Assembly (NCBI RefSeq): GCF_900107725.1
Contig: NZ_FNQO01000006.1
Coordinates: 1 to 64,000 of the forward strand
Reading direction: 5' to 3'
Source: Microbulbifer marinus
GTDB taxonomy: Bacteria; Pseudomonadota; Gammaproteobacteria; Pseudomonadales; Cellvibrionaceae
DNA: 64,000 nt
Shown: positions 18,653-28,275 of the stretch, in pieces
Layout: every line of letters starts with the position of its first letter
Numbering within the stretch: position 1 is the stretch's first letter
Made by a program: the position numbers and the translations under genes
The notes under the pieces: model-generated
The model's input: only the letters and a program-made list of their open reading frames with translations
Told to the model about the DNA's origin: nothing
The model's database searches: none

Positions 18653-20305
18653 GTGACCGGGGGGACAACCGCAGCGGCCCAAAACAAGAACAATACCGGG
18701 CAGGCCACCTTGAGTAGTACAGCACCGATCGCCAGCGCACCCGCCGTGCAGCATCACGAACTGCTGCGTGTCTATGCCATTTACCGGGTCGCCATCGCGC
18801 TGGTGCTGCTCGGCATCTTCACCTCCGATATCGGTAAAGGCGCCGTCGGCAGCGCCGCGCCTGCCCTTTACCTGAATACTGTCATCGCCTACGCCGCACT
18901 CAACTTCGGCTGGCTGCTACATCTGCGCCGCGGCGCCTACCACGCAAGTCACGGCCAGGTGGGAGTAGTCCTCGGCTGCGACATCCTTGCCTTTCTGTTG
19001 CTGATCCAGGCCAGTGGCGGCCTCAACTCCGGGCTCGGCTACCTGTTGCTGATCAACTGTTCCGTGGGTTCCATGCTGCTGGACAAGCGCATGGGCGCCT
19101 TCTTCGCCGCTGTCGCCAGTCTTGGCGTCATTGGCCAGCAGCTGTACAACCTGCTGGCCGATCGCGCTGAGACCCAGGATATCGTCTCCGCCGGTAGCCT
19201 CGGCATCCTGCTGTTCGCCACGGTCAGCACACTGCAGTATCTGTCCGCCCGCATTCGCAGCGCCAATCTGCGAGCGGACCAGCAGAGCCGCCAGGCGGCC
19301 CATCTGCAGCGGCTCGCGCAGCAGATTATCGAGCGTATGCGCACCGGGGTGCTGGTCATGGATGCCTCCAATAAACCGGAGCTGATCAATCGCGCGGCAC
19401 GCCAACTGCTGGGTGACCAGCTGCAACCCGATGGCGAGCGCCGGGCTGAACTGCGCCACATAGTACGCGAATGGCGGCGCGACGACTCACGCGGCAGTGC
19501 GCTAGTGCAGGCGGATAACGGCAGCGAACTAAGGCTCAGTTTCGCCAACTTGCGTCGCGACAATGGCGACAGCACCCTGGTCTTTGTCGAGGACAATCGC
19601 AAGCTGACCCAGGCCGCGCAGAAGCTGAAACTCGCCTCCCTCGGCCACCTAACCGCCTCCATCGCTCACGAAGTGCGCAACCCGCTCGGTGCAATCAGCC
19701 ATGCGGCGCAGCTGCTGTCGGAATCTCCGACACTCAGCGAAGAAGACCGGCACCTCACCGACATCATCTGCCGTCACAGTCGGCGCGTAAACCAGATCGT
19801 AGAGAATGTAATGCAGCTGTCGCGCCGCCGCGCCGCTGCCCCCCAGCAGCGCGATCTCGGCGAATGGCTGCGGCAATTTTTGCCGGACTTCCGCGCCGGC
19901 GCTCCCGCGGGCAGCCGAATTCACCTGCGCCTGCCCGAACAGCCGGTGGTCGCACGTTTCGACCCCGAACAACTGGCCCAGGTAGTTACCAACCTGTGCA
20001 GCAACGCATTGCACCACTCTGAGCTCGCCAGCGGCCGACGGGAGGCGGAGATAGCAGTCTACCGCCACAACGAGCGCGACTGCGCCATTCTGGATGTGAT
20101 CGACAACGGCCCTGGTGTGCCGGCGGAACATCGGGACAAGATTTTCGAGCCGTTTTTTACCACTGGGAAAAGTGGCACCGGCCTCGGCCTCTACATCGCC
20201 CGCGAACTCTGCGAAGCGAATCAGGCCAGCCTGTTCTCCTGCCAAACCGGAGACAACCAAAGTTGCTTCAGGGTAGAATTCGCTCATGCGAACCGTATTT
20301 TTTAA
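18653..20305 (+). CDS. pilS: sensor histidine kinase PilS
   Basis: Membrane sensor that controls pilin transcription through PilR. Six hydrophobic helices occupy residues about 40-200 ([18 protein letters not shown], then [32 protein letters not shown]). A PAS-like segment ([20 protein letters not shown]) follows, then the HisKA H-box [16 protein letters not shown] (His about 343) and HATPase with N box ([12 protein letters not shown]), [10 protein letters not shown] and GTGLGLYIA. The start is uncertain: GTG at 18653 gives 550 residues; TTG at 18710 (531 residues) has GGCAGG before it and may be correct. pilR follows 108 bp later. Confidence 0.92.
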   Translation: MTGGTTAAAQNKNNTGQATLSSTAPIASAPAVQHHELLRVYAIYRVAIALVLLGIFTSDIGKGAVGSAAPALYLNTVIAYAALNFGWLLHLRRGAYHASHGQVGVVLGCDILAFLLLIQASGGLNSGLGYLLLINCSVGSMLLDKRMGAFFAAVASLGVIGQQLYNLLADRAETQDIVSAGSLGILLFATVSTLQYLSARIRSANLRADQQSRQAAHLQRLAQQIIERMRTGVLVMDASNKPELINRAARQLLGDQLQPDGERRAELRHIVREWRRDDSRGSALVQADNGSELRLSFANLRRDNGDSTLVFVEDNRKLTQAAQKLKLASLGHLTASIAHEVRNPLGAISHAAQLLSESPTLSEEDRHLTDIICRHSRRVNQIVENVMQLSRRRAAAPQQRDLGEWLRQFLPDFRAGAPAGSRIHLRLPEQPVVARFDPEQLAQVVTNLCSNALHHSELASGRREAEIAVYRHNERDCAILDVIDNGPGVPAEHRDKIFEPFFTTGKSGTGLGLYIARELCEANQASLFSCQTGDNQSCFRVEFAHANRIF

Positions 20306-20413
20306 CTGGATAAAGGGAAAATTTTTTAACAGTCTTCGGGGAAATCTGACATAAATTGCTGAGGCAAACTGGCGATCAGCAAATCCAATAGAACAAAAAA
20401 AGATCAACAATAG

Positions 20414-21829
20414 ATGCAACCACTGGCCCTGGTCGTCGACGACGAACCGGATATCTGCGAACTCCTGACCATGACCCTGCGGCGCATGGAAGTTCGCTGT
20501 CACACCGCAGCCAACTTGAGTGAGGCGCACCGCCTGCTCGGCGAACACCGCTACGATTTCTGCCTGACCGATATGCGCCTTCCCGATGGCGACGGACTGC
20601 AGTTGGTTGAGCAAATCCAGAAGCAGAGTGACGGCGAGCTACCGGTGGCCGTCATCACCGCCCACGGCAATATGGATACCGCGATCAGCGCGCTGAAAAT
20701 GGGCGCCTTCGACTTTGTCAGTAAACCGGTAGACCTGGAGCAATTGCGCAGTCTGGTGAAGCTGGCGCTGCGCCTGAAGCAGAAACGCGATCAGACACCA
20801 CATGCAGGAGCAGATGAACAGCTGCTACTCGGTGAAGCGGAAAATATGCGCAACCTGCGCCGCCAGATTGCCAAGGTCGCTCGCAGTGATGCGCCGGTAT
20901 ATATCAGCGGTGAATCCGGATCCGGCAAGGAGCTGGCGGCCCGCTCCATCCACGGCCTGGGCGCCCGCGCCGACAAGCCATTTGTGCCGATCAATTGCGG
21001 CGCGGTTCCCGCGGAGCTGATGGAAAGCGAATTTTTCGGCCACAAGAAAGGCAGCTTTACCGGCGCCCACAAGGATAAGCTCGGCCTGCTGCAAAGCGCC
21101 GAAGGCGGCACCCTGTTTCTGGATGAAGTCGCGGATCTGCCGCTGGAAATGCAGGTCAAACTGCTGCGCGCAATCCAGGAAAAACGCATACGCCCTATCG
21201 GTTCCAGCCAGGAAGTCCCCATTGATGTGCGCATACTCAGCGCAACGCATAAGGATCTGACCAGGGAGGTCGCCGAGGGGCGCTTCCGCAGTGATCTCTA
21301 CTATCGGATCAATGTGATCGAAATAGCCGTTCCGCCGCTGCGAGAAAGGTCTGAGGACATTCCGCTACTGGCCGACGTCATCATGCGCCGTATCGCTGCG
21401 AATGCTGACGTAGCTCCGCCGCGCCTCTCCGGTGATACACTGGAAACACTGCAGAAGTATCCGTTTCCCGGCAATGTCCGCCAGCTGGAAAATATTCTGG
21501 AACGCGCTTTTACCCTCAGCGACCAGTACGAAATCCAGGCCGACGACCTGCTGCTCGACCGTGACGCTGCGCAGCCGCCGGAAGCTTCAGAAACCCCTTC
21601 GCCCACGCCCTCATCGATGGCAGAACATCTCCCTGCCGAAAGTTACTCCGGCCAGTTTGATCCCAGCCAGTTCAGTTCACTGGACGATTTCCTGCAGGCC
21701 ATCGAGCGGGACGCCATCGAGAGCGCGCTGACAGAAACCCGCTGGAACAGGACGGCAGCGGCGCAGAAGCTCGGCATCAGCTTTCGCTCATTGCGTTACC
21801 GGTTGAAGAAGCTGGGACTGGAAGACTGA
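20414..21829 (+). CDS. pilR: sigma-54-dependent response regulator PilR
   Basis: Transcription activator of pilin genes at sigma-54 promoters, phosphorylated by PilS. It is 471 residues. The receiver domain (1-120) has the acidic pair VVDDE, phospho-acceptor Asp in CLTDMRLPDGDG (about 54) and Lys in FVSKPVD. The AAA+ domain has Walker A GESGSGKE (about 170), the sigma-54 contact loop GSFTGA (instead of the usual GAFTGA), and Walker B GGTLFLDEVADL. The Fis-type HTH is at the C-terminus (TRWNRTAAAQKLGISFRSLRYRLKKL). Its usual target, the major pilin pilA, is not in this window. Confidence 0.95.
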   Translation: MQPLALVVDDEPDICELLTMTLRRMEVRCHTAANLSEAHRLLGEHRYDFCLTDMRLPDGDGLQLVEQIQKQSDGELPVAVITAHGNMDTAISALKMGAFDFVSKPVDLEQLRSLVKLALRLKQKRDQTPHAGADEQLLLGEAENMRNLRRQIAKVARSDAPVYISGESGSGKELAARSIHGLGARADKPFVPINCGAVPAELMESEFFGHKKGSFTGAHKDKLGLLQSAEGGTLFLDEVADLPLEMQVKLLRAIQEKRIRPIGSSQEVPIDVRILSATHKDLTREVAEGRFRSDLYYRINVIEIAVPPLRERSEDIPLLADVIMRRIAANADVAPPRLSGDTLETLQKYPFPGNVRQLENILERAFTLSDQYEIQADDLLLDRDAAQPPEASETPSPTPSSMAEHLPAESYSGQFDPSQFSSLDDFLQAIERDAIESALTETRWNRTAAAQKLGISFRSLRYRLKKLGLED

Positions 21830-21926
21830 CCCCCTGAAACAGAGACAAGCGTACTGTAATGGTCTGTGATTGGCATTCAGACTATGCGCGGTATGCTGGT
21901 GTGTGCTCAAGGAACGGAGCCACATC

Positions 21927-22505
21927 ATGCAACCACTACACAGGGTCTCGGGATTCACACTGCCCGAGCTGATACTCACCATCGCAATTGTCACTATCGT
22001 AACCGCGTTGGCGGCACCGCCTATAGCCGATCTTTTTCTTCGCTATCAGCATGAAACTCTCGGGCGGGAGCTCTTTGAGTTGATCGCGTTCAGCCGCGGC
22101 AAGGCCTACGGCCACGGCCGGGTTTACACCCTGTGCCCAAGTGCCGATGGAGAAAGCTGCACCTCTGACTGGTCACAAGGGGCCATGCTGTTTGCGGATA
22201 ACAATGGTAACGGCGAACATGAAATCGGTGAAAATATCGAAAGAGTGATGCAAAAGCTTGCCGATGGTGCATCGCTTGAGTGGCGCAGTTTCGGCAATAA
22301 AAAATATCTGCAATTTCGCCCGAGTGGCTTAACACCCTTCCAGAGTGGCAATTTTTCCTACTGTCCGCCCGACGGTAACGCCGAGTACGGCTGGATCATC
22401 GTGCTGAACGTTACCGGTCGCCCGTACTTTGGCAGGGACAGTGACGGGGACGGAATCGCGGAGAATGGCAGTGGTGACAACCTGAGCTGCACCACCAACA
22501 TCTGA
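21927..22505 (+). CDS. fimT: GspH/FimT family minor pseudopilin
   Basis: A 192-residue type IV pilin-like protein. The prepilin signal is short: MQPLHRVSG|FTLPELILTIAIVTIVTALAAPPI, with cleavage after Gly9 and Glu at mature position 5. The GspH/FimT C-terminal domain follows, with four Cys (LCPSADGESC, YCPPD, LSC) likely in disulfides. The ATG at 21927 is preferred because it puts the prepilin signal at the N-terminus; an upstream TTG frame adds 19 residues. By position after pilR it corresponds to P. aeruginosa fimT. It runs convergent to pilE with no bases between the two stop codons. Confidence 0.85.
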   Translation: MQPLHRVSGFTLPELILTIAIVTIVTALAAPPIADLFLRYQHETLGRELFELIAFSRGKAYGHGRVYTLCPSADGESCTSDWSQGAMLFADNNGNGEHEIGENIERVMQKLADGASLEWRSFGNKKYLQFRPSGLTPFQSGNFSYCPPDGNAEYGWIIVLNVTGRPYFGRDSDGDGIAENGSGDNLSCTTNI

Positions 22506-22964
22506 TCAGTTACAGACTTTGTTCCAGCACAAGTCACCTGGATCGGCAAAAGCGCCATCGTTTCCTCGATCCCAGGCCTTTTCGCCACTAGAACTCAGGC
22601 GCAACAGTCCGTCACCCGCCTGAGCGCCAAAAGGCGTCGCCAACAGGATGTAGGCATCACCGCCGTCATTAACGTCAATTGATAAGTTGTAAGTTTTGTT
22701 ACTGCCATCGAGGGGAGACTGAGTTGGGAAAATAGCCGGGACTCCATCGTCAGCACCGCCCGCTGCGGCCCCAGCATAGGTTCCATTCTCGGTAAAGTGT
22801 CGTTCCATCGCCTGCGCCAGCCCCAGCAAGGCGCCCTGTGCATCGGCACGATTCGTCGAGCGCACCTGGTTCTGATACGAAGGCCAGGCCACCGCCGCCA
22901 GAATCGCCACAATTGCCACGACGATCATCAACTCAATCAAAGTAAAGCCACGTTGCTTCATCAT
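22506..22964 (-). CDS. pilE: type IV minor pilin PilE
   Basis: A 152-residue pilin-like protein with prepilin signal MMKQRG|FTLIELMIVVAIVAILAAVAWPSYQ, Glu5 present. The globular part shows a typical PilE pattern (RADAQGALLGLAQAMERHFTENGTYAG) and ends with Cys pair DLCWNKVC that would close the D-loop. It is the last gene of the leftward minor-pilin array, 89 bp after pilY1 copy A, with a 9-bp-stem hairpin in between. Only one pilE is present for two minor-pilin operons, so copy B must share it or do without. In P. aeruginosa PilE links minor pilins to the fibre. Confidence 0.92.
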   Translation of the reverse strand: MMKQRGFTLIELMIVVAIVAILAAVAWPSYQNQVRSTNRADAQGALLGLAQAMERHFTENGTYAGAAAGGADDGVPAIFPTQSPLDGSNKTYNLSIDVNDGGDAYILLATPFGAQAGDGLLRLSSSGEKAWDRGNDGAFADPGDLCWNKVCN

Positions 22965-22993
22965 TTTATCTCTTACCTTTCAAGTTCGGTCCG

Positions 22994-23020
22994 GAGCGGC
23001 CAACCTATCTGTGGCCGCTC
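22994..23020 (-). repeat. 9-bp-stem hairpin between pilY1-A and pilE
   Basis: Perfect inverted repeat GAGCGGCCA / TGGCCGCTC (22994-23002 with 23012-23020) with a 9-nt loop and no T-run. It may stabilise or process the mRNA so that pilE and pilY1 are made at different levels. Confidence 0.6.
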
Positions 23021-23053
23021 TACTGATAACTACTGCGGGGCGGTATTGTCCCG

Positions 23054-26000
23054 TCAACGCGGTGAAAACTCTTCCCACGAGAGACGTCCCTCGCGCGGTT
23101 CGTCTCCGACATCAATATCATCGCAGACAACGTCGCCACTACTACCAGGCGTGCAGCGCACGTCGCCGATAAAGCCCGACTGGCCGGGCATGCCCGGATT
23201 ACTACCACCGCTGTCACTGCTGCAGTTACCACCTATGCAACCGGTGAACTCCATGCCGACGTACCCTTCGTCCTGCGCATTGATCTGACCATCGTTATTG
23301 AAATCTGCCACGGCATCGTCTCCAGCAGCGCCGGTGCGGAAATCCAGACTCATCAGATAGCCCTTACCGCTGGAGGCACATGGAGCGAGACTGGGACTAA
23401 TTGTACTGAAGAACAGCGTATTCCGGCGAAGAGTCGGAGCGGAGATTACACGCTCCCCTGCATAGCCAGAAAGAGTCACGGCGTCATGGTTGCCCAGCTC
23501 CAGATTCATCCTCCAACCCTGGTGCGGGTTATCCCAGTTAAGCGCGACGGTGCTCGTAGTCGCTGGATCGCCGATTTCCCGACCGTAAGTTCCGTCTACC
23601 AGTTCGCGATTCGCCAGATCAGCGGCAGTAATACCAGTGCGCCCGTGGTCCCAAACTGCATAGAAAGCCCCCGCCAGGTTATCCTCCAAATCCGCAGCGT
23701 TCAGATATTGCCCGGTGCCGAACATGACCAACAGATTCGGGGCTGCGCCAGTCGCCACTGCGGTATTGCGCGCAACCAGCGGTGCGGCCATGATCGCGCC
23801 GCTAGGCTGGCCGGAATTTGGGCCGGTAAAGAGAGGCGCATTTCCAGCAATCCCCCACTGATCGGCATCATCACCGCCATGGATATCGGCGTCCTGGTCA
23901 GAGAGATCAAACGCCCACATGTTGCCCTGGAGGTCTCCGGCGTAAACTCGGTCGACAATCCTGTCACCATCCAGATCAATCAGGCGTGGAGAGGACAAAC
24001 CGTTTTTGCGGCCGCTGGCATCGGGCCCTACTTCGGTGGAGATAAACTCCCAGTCGGCATCACTCCAGCCGTCGAGGCCGCCATCGAGATAGACAATAAA
24101 CAGCCCGGCAACACCGTTTACACTGTCATACCCGTTACCAAAGATTGCGGCCCAGCGGCCGTTATTCAGCCGCGCCACCTGCGCTTCGGAGAAAGAGTAG
24201 CCCAGATCGTTGGAACCTGAAGCGCCATCGAACTCCCACATCACAATTTGTTCGGCATTCGTGCCCGTCTCCGCCGCAGCCAGCAGGGAGGGATCGGTGA
24301 TATTCAAGGCGAAGTACCCTTTACCACCCCGGCGCAGTCCGCCGATCAAAACCGTACTCCACTCCTCTTTACGGTCTCCGTCCATATCGATATAGACATC
24401 GGATACCGTTGGTGTCAGGTCAACATAATAATTGTGGTTATAAATACTGTCGGTGAACGCATGAAGGCCCTGTTCCAGACTTGAGTTCAAAACCAGTGAA
24501 GGGACATACGCGAATACCTCCGCGCCATTTTCCGCATTAAAACCGTGTAGCATGCCGTCGTTCGCTCCCACATAGACCATGGGAGTACGCCCTTCATTGT
24601 GGATGCGAAATTGCTCATAGTAGGTGGCAGACTGACTAGGATTGGCAAAGTAGTTAGGCCAGTTTAGTTCCGGCTCTCCGACGTAGACCGGGGTCGAGTG
24701 CACGATGTCACCAAGCAACTTAGGGTCGCCTGCTATTGAGGCGTCAGCCAAGCGGGAAAAGGTCCCGCGCTGCCGAAAAGTACCCGTGCCATCCTTGCTG
24801 GTATCGCCACGAATGTACATCAGGCGGTCGACCCAGGCAGCGTCGGGCGCATTGGCACTATCACTGAATCCCAGATCCGATTCATGATCGGAGTCCGGAC
24901 TGGAGGTATCCAGTGCAGTCGCTGTGAAGGGAACCCCTTTACCGCCCAGGTAGGTAATAATTTCACGGTCGGCATTATCACCGAGCTGCTCCGATGCTTC
25001 CCACAGCGTTCGATCGACGCGCCCCCTCTGTGGATCCAGAGAGCGCGCGTAGAGGCGGCCACTGAAGTTGGAGGTATCAAACTGCGCGGAATAGATGACC
25101 GACCCCGCGTCGAGTGATGTCGAGTTGAAAGCTACCGAAGACTGAGTACCCGTGGTGCCGGCGATTGAACTGAACGCATTGTTCAGCGAGGCCAACAGAC
25201 TGTTTGCGCTATCCGCATACTCATAGGTACCGTGCCCCCAACCGGCGGCACTTTGCAGCAACGTACTGTTCTGGACGTCAGAACTCGCAAAACCGATAAA
25301 ATGGCTACTTATGTTATTTTTATCCTGCAGGTCGGTGCGCCAGTCTATGTCGTACAAGGCCTTCGCGACGTCATCCAGTGCATCCGCTGCATCGGAGTTA
25401 CCATCGCCATCAAAATCCTCGAGATACGTGGTGCGCGCGGAGTCACCATTGGGCGCGCCATCCGTCAGCGTCAGAATAAAGTTTTTCTGGCAATACTGCT
25501 GGATAGCGGCACCCGAGACGGTGCCATCGACATTTTTATTCGGTTTACTGGTGGTAACCTCATTACCACCGCCGTTTGTATAAGTATAACTGGGCCCAGT
25601 CCCCAATATATCTGCCGATGTCAGCATGGAGGCAGACCCGTCCGGATTCGGCATAACCTGCTGATCTTCATAGCCCTCGACAAAATAGCGGCCCAGATCC
25701 GCTAATGCCTCGGCGAGCGGAGTCTTGCCATCCGGCTGGATATCGTCGATCTTACTGTTGAGGGTGGTGCGACTTGCATCATCGAGACTGGACAGGCCCT
25801 GCATGATGGTTGCGCCGTTCTCGCCGTTAAACTTGGCGATCCCCACACGCACATTGCCCAGCTCGCCGATAAATGTCTTGGCCGCCGTCTTGGCGACACC
25901 CAAGCGGCTTTCCGCAGCCGTAAGTGCATCAAGGTCAGAATCGAGTTCTCTTTTCATCGAACCAGAGGAGTCGATGAGAATCATCAAGTTGGGTTCAACC

Positions 26001-26146
26001 GATCCCTGTGCCTGCAGCGGCACGTCTGAAAGCTGAGGATTTTGCAGTGTCTGCGCGCTGATGCAGGTGGAAACCGTGATGGAGAAACCGAATAGGCCTG
26101 ACAGCAGCGGCTTCTTAGCGATCATTACTAGCGAGTTATTTTTCAT
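23054..26146 (-). CDS. pilY1: PilY1 tip adhesin, copy A
   Basis: Large pilus-tip and surface-sensing protein, 1030 residues. Signal peptide (about 1-31, ending STCISA), then a von Willebrand A domain with a complete MIDAS metal site: D59-S61-S63 (IDSSGSM), T142 (DGKTPLAEAL) and D229 (LTLTDG). The C-terminal half is the PilY1 beta-propeller (VYVGANDGMLHGFNAENG, GGLRRGGKGYFALNIT). An EF-hand-like calcium loop DLDGDRIVD (about 745) matches the one that controls pilus retraction in P. aeruginosa. A dockerin-like loop ADFNNDGQINAQDE lies near the end. Fourth-from-last position in fimU-pilV-pilW-pilX-pilY1-pilE; starts 9 bp after pilX-A. Confidence 0.95.
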   Translation of the reverse strand: MKNNSLVMIAKKPLLSGLFGFSITVSTCISAQTLQNPQLSDVPLQAQGSVEPNLMILIDSSGSMKRELDSDLDALTAAESRLGVAKTAAKTFIGELGNVRVGIAKFNGENGATIMQGLSSLDDASRTTLNSKIDDIQPDGKTPLAEALADLGRYFVEGYEDQQVMPNPDGSASMLTSADILGTGPSYTYTNGGGNEVTTSKPNKNVDGTVSGAAIQQYCQKNFILTLTDGAPNGDSARTTYLEDFDGDGNSDAADALDDVAKALYDIDWRTDLQDKNNISSHFIGFASSDVQNSTLLQSAAGWGHGTYEYADSANSLLASLNNAFSSIAGTTGTQSSVAFNSTSLDAGSVIYSAQFDTSNFSGRLYARSLDPQRGRVDRTLWEASEQLGDNADREIITYLGGKGVPFTATALDTSSPDSDHESDLGFSDSANAPDAAWVDRLMYIRGDTSKDGTGTFRQRGTFSRLADASIAGDPKLLGDIVHSTPVYVGEPELNWPNYFANPSQSATYYEQFRIHNEGRTPMVYVGANDGMLHGFNAENGAEVFAYVPSLVLNSSLEQGLHAFTDSIYNHNYYVDLTPTVSDVYIDMDGDRKEEWSTVLIGGLRRGGKGYFALNITDPSLLAAAETGTNAEQIVMWEFDGASGSNDLGYSFSEAQVARLNNGRWAAIFGNGYDSVNGVAGLFIVYLDGGLDGWSDADWEFISTEVGPDASGRKNGLSSPRLIDLDGDRIVDRVYAGDLQGNMWAFDLSDQDADIHGGDDADQWGIAGNAPLFTGPNSGQPSGAIMAAPLVARNTAVATGAAPNLLVMFGTGQYLNAADLEDNLAGAFYAVWDHGRTGITAADLANRELVDGTYGREIGDPATTSTVALNWDNPHQGWRMNLELGNHDAVTLSGYAGERVISAPTLRRNTLFFSTISPSLAPCASSGKGYLMSLDFRTGAAGDDAVADFNNDGQINAQDEGYVGMEFTGCIGGNCSSDSGGSNPGMPGQSGFIGDVRCTPGSSGDVVCDDIDVGDEPREGRLSWEEFSPR

Positions 26147-26155
26147 GAATCTATC

Positions 26156-26707
26156 CTAGAAGCGCTTTCCGTAGTGGCTGATAATGGTCCGAGTGGTTGC
26201 GTCATTAATACCCTGCCCCTGCGCAACAATGCGAAAGACCTGGATTTCTCCCCCGCCTGTCGTCTGTCCATAGCCCTCAACGGTGATACTGTCGGCAGGA
26301 TCTTCTTTATCCGCATTGCCGGTCATTTCGATATAAATGCGCCCATTGCCATTCATTGGTACAACGTTGGGAACATTCGGTAACTTTTCTCCCTTGCTCA
26401 GGGCCAGAGAGTTAGCATCACCCCAGGTAGCCGCATCGAGAAGGTTATTGGGACCACCGCCCTCAGTATGCAGCCAGGCCGAGACGCCAAAATCTCCGGT
26501 CGTGGACAAACTATCGATATAGTGTTCGCCCTGCTTGACCAGTGCTTCCGCCACCTCCAGCGCAACCTTGGCGTCCCGCGAGGCGAAGGTCATCTTTTCT
26601 TCCAGTAGAACGGTGCGCGCGGCGGATACGCCAATCATGGTCAGTACCAGCAAGATGATCAGGCTGATCACCAGTACCGCGCCCTTTTGCCTTGCATACC
26701 CTTGCAT
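26156..26707 (-). CDS. pilX: type IV minor pilin PilX, copy A
   Basis: A 183-residue minor pilin of the PilX/GspK-like class. The prepilin signal MQGYARQKG|AVLVISLIILLVLTMIG lacks the usual Glu at mature position 5, a known PilX feature that marks it as a tip-complex subunit. The PilX N-terminal family pattern SAARTVLLEEKMTFASRDAKVALEVAEAL follows. The ATG directly abuts the pilW-A stop codon (TAAATG), implying coupled translation. About half of its residues match copy B at 32603-33130, most strongly in the first 60. Confidence 0.93.
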   Translation of the reverse strand: MQGYARQKGAVLVISLIILLVLTMIGVSAARTVLLEEKMTFASRDAKVALEVAEALVKQGEHYIDSLSTTGDFGVSAWLHTEGGGPNNLLDAATWGDANSLALSKGEKLPNVPNVVPMNGNGRIYIEMTGNADKEDPADSITVEGYGQTTGGGEIQVFRIVAQGQGINDATTRTIISHYGKRF

Positions 26708-27793
26708 TTACATTCTCCCCCGATTGCGCACTTTGGCCGTACTCAGATAGATCTTGCGCAGCTTGCCATCCGTATATGCGGTACCCACACCATCGAGATC
26801 GGTCACAGTGAGCTCATCGGCATTAACACCGCTATCACTGGCGACTACCAACTGCACCTTAATGGCCAATGCCAATTCCATTTCGTCGTCTGTGAATGCG
26901 TCGGCACTACCCCAGCGATCCACCACATCGTCACCATCAACATCCACGCCATAGAGAATCTGCATATCCTCGATTCCAGGCACTAGCTCCTGCGCAGACG
27001 CGTTGGTAGCGGCATAATAAAGCGAAGGGCCGGCATCGCCCTCGGCAACAAAGTAGGTGCGTTCATACGGCTTCAAGAGGCGCGCGTCGGCCCCATACTG
27101 ACGCTGCAATTCTTTGGTGGCATTATCGATTACACCGTCGGCCGGGTTATTACCGGTATCGTGAGTGACAGTAAGCTTGTTTGAGGCCCCGGTCTCCCCG
27201 GTACCACCTCCGCCACCACTACCAATGCCCTGGACCTGGGTGATGGTCATCAATTCGCCACTCTGGCAATTGGTCAACAGGACGACATCACCCGGCTCGA
27301 CTTGACAGAGCGGGCTCACTTGCAGTGCCGCTGCCTGGGTACTCGGCACCATGCGGCCGGTTCCTTCGCAGGCGTCCTCTGCCCCGCGCAGCGTCAAGGT
27401 GTCTGTGCCAAGAAGCACATCTTTCGTTCCGTAGGTGAGGGAGGCTGCGACGTTGTTGTCTCCGGAAACTCCGTTAGCACCAATCTGATCCAACAGGTCC
27501 TTGGCCGAGGAATTCTGGTAATCGGGATCGGTCGAATCGAGATGGTTCTGGATATTATCCTCCTCCGGCACACAGCCCCAGTAATCCGCCATGCGGATTT
27601 CTTTAGTCAACAGGTCCATGGCAAAGCGGCCACTTTCCTGCACCCGGGCGAAGGCTGTCTGCATTCTCATAGTGTTGCGATTGCTATCAAAAATCTGCAA
27701 TACACCCCATAGCAGTGTCGCACTGAGCACCAACGCGACCATGAGTTCAATCAGTGACAGACCGCGCTGTCTTGCGAGAGAGGTCACATTCAT
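26708..27793 (-). CDS. pilW: type IV minor pilin PilW, copy A
   Basis: A 361-residue minor pilin. Prepilin signal MNVTSLARQRG|LSLIELMVALVLSATLLWGVL with Glu5. The PilW pattern VQESGRFAMDLLTKEIRMADYWGC is at about 50-73 and the C-terminal domain carries the DLDGVGTAYTDGKLRKIYLSTAKVRNRG ending common to both copies. A Gly-rich stretch (GSGGGGGTG, about 190) looks like a linker. It overlaps the end of pilV-A by 4 nt (ATGA) and abuts pilX-A. Confidence 0.93.
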   Translation of the reverse strand: MNVTSLARQRGLSLIELMVALVLSATLLWGVLQIFDSNRNTMRMQTAFARVQESGRFAMDLLTKEIRMADYWGCVPEEDNIQNHLDSTDPDYQNSSAKDLLDQIGANGVSGDNNVAASLTYGTKDVLLGTDTLTLRGAEDACEGTGRMVPSTQAAALQVSPLCQVEPGDVVLLTNCQSGELMTITQVQGIGSGGGGGTGETGASNKLTVTHDTGNNPADGVIDNATKELQRQYGADARLLKPYERTYFVAEGDAGPSLYYAATNASAQELVPGIEDMQILYGVDVDGDDVVDRWGSADAFTDDEMELALAIKVQLVVASDSGVNADELTVTDLDGVGTAYTDGKLRKIYLSTAKVRNRGRM

Positions 27794-28266
27794 AGCTCCA
27801 CAACCATTACAAAGGAAGATTCATCGGTACCGCCGGCGGCGGTGCCGCGGTTTTCGCCGGTGTGCTGCTCGTTCCAGCTCACGGTGAGCGTTACTACACG
27901 ACCAGCGCGACTGATTTCGCCCTCTCCACCAGGTAAATTGGTGGAAATCACTTGGCCCCAGTCGTAGAGATCAAGCGCGGCAAGGCTTCCGGCGGCACAA
28001 GTCTGGCTGCAGTCAGGCGCAGTTCCAGTCACGGTTTCAGCACTAACCTTCGCATTGTCGTAACCGCCAAGTTCAATCCCGTCGGGGTTGGCCCGCATAC
28101 GCTCCGCCATCTCGTGGGCTGCCAGCGCAGCCATATAGCGGTGATGGGCGTTGTTACCGTTTTTGAGGCTCATCACCTGGGTGGCAGACAGGCCCAGCAG
28201 CCCCACCGCCAATACCAATATGGTGACGAGTATTTCGATCATCGTTGCGCCAGCTTGCTTTTTCAT
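27790..28266 (-). CDS. pilV: type IV minor pilin PilV, copy A
   Basis: A 158-residue minor pilin with prepilin signal MKKQAG|ATMIEILVTILVLAVGLLGLSATQ, Glu5 present, and the PilV pattern QVMSLKNGNNAHHRYMAALAAHEMAERMRANP. A disulfide pair CSQTC lies at about 103. The stop overlaps the pilW-A start. The first 60 residues are nearly the same as copy B; the globular middle differs, being longer by about 10 residues here. Confidence 0.92.
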   Translation of the reverse strand: MKKQAGATMIEILVTILVLAVGLLGLSATQVMSLKNGNNAHHRYMAALAAHEMAERMRANPDGIELGGYDNAKVSAETVTGTAPDCSQTCAAGSLAALDLYDWGQVISTNLPGGEGEISRAGRVVTLTVSWNEQHTGENRGTAAGGTDESSFVMVVEL

Positions 28267-28275
28267 GCCCCCTCC

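Noticed and set aside
21870-21890. TGGCAT...TGC upstream of fimT as a sigma-54 promoter
   Set aside because: The GG and GC are 12 bp apart instead of 10, so the spacing is wrong.
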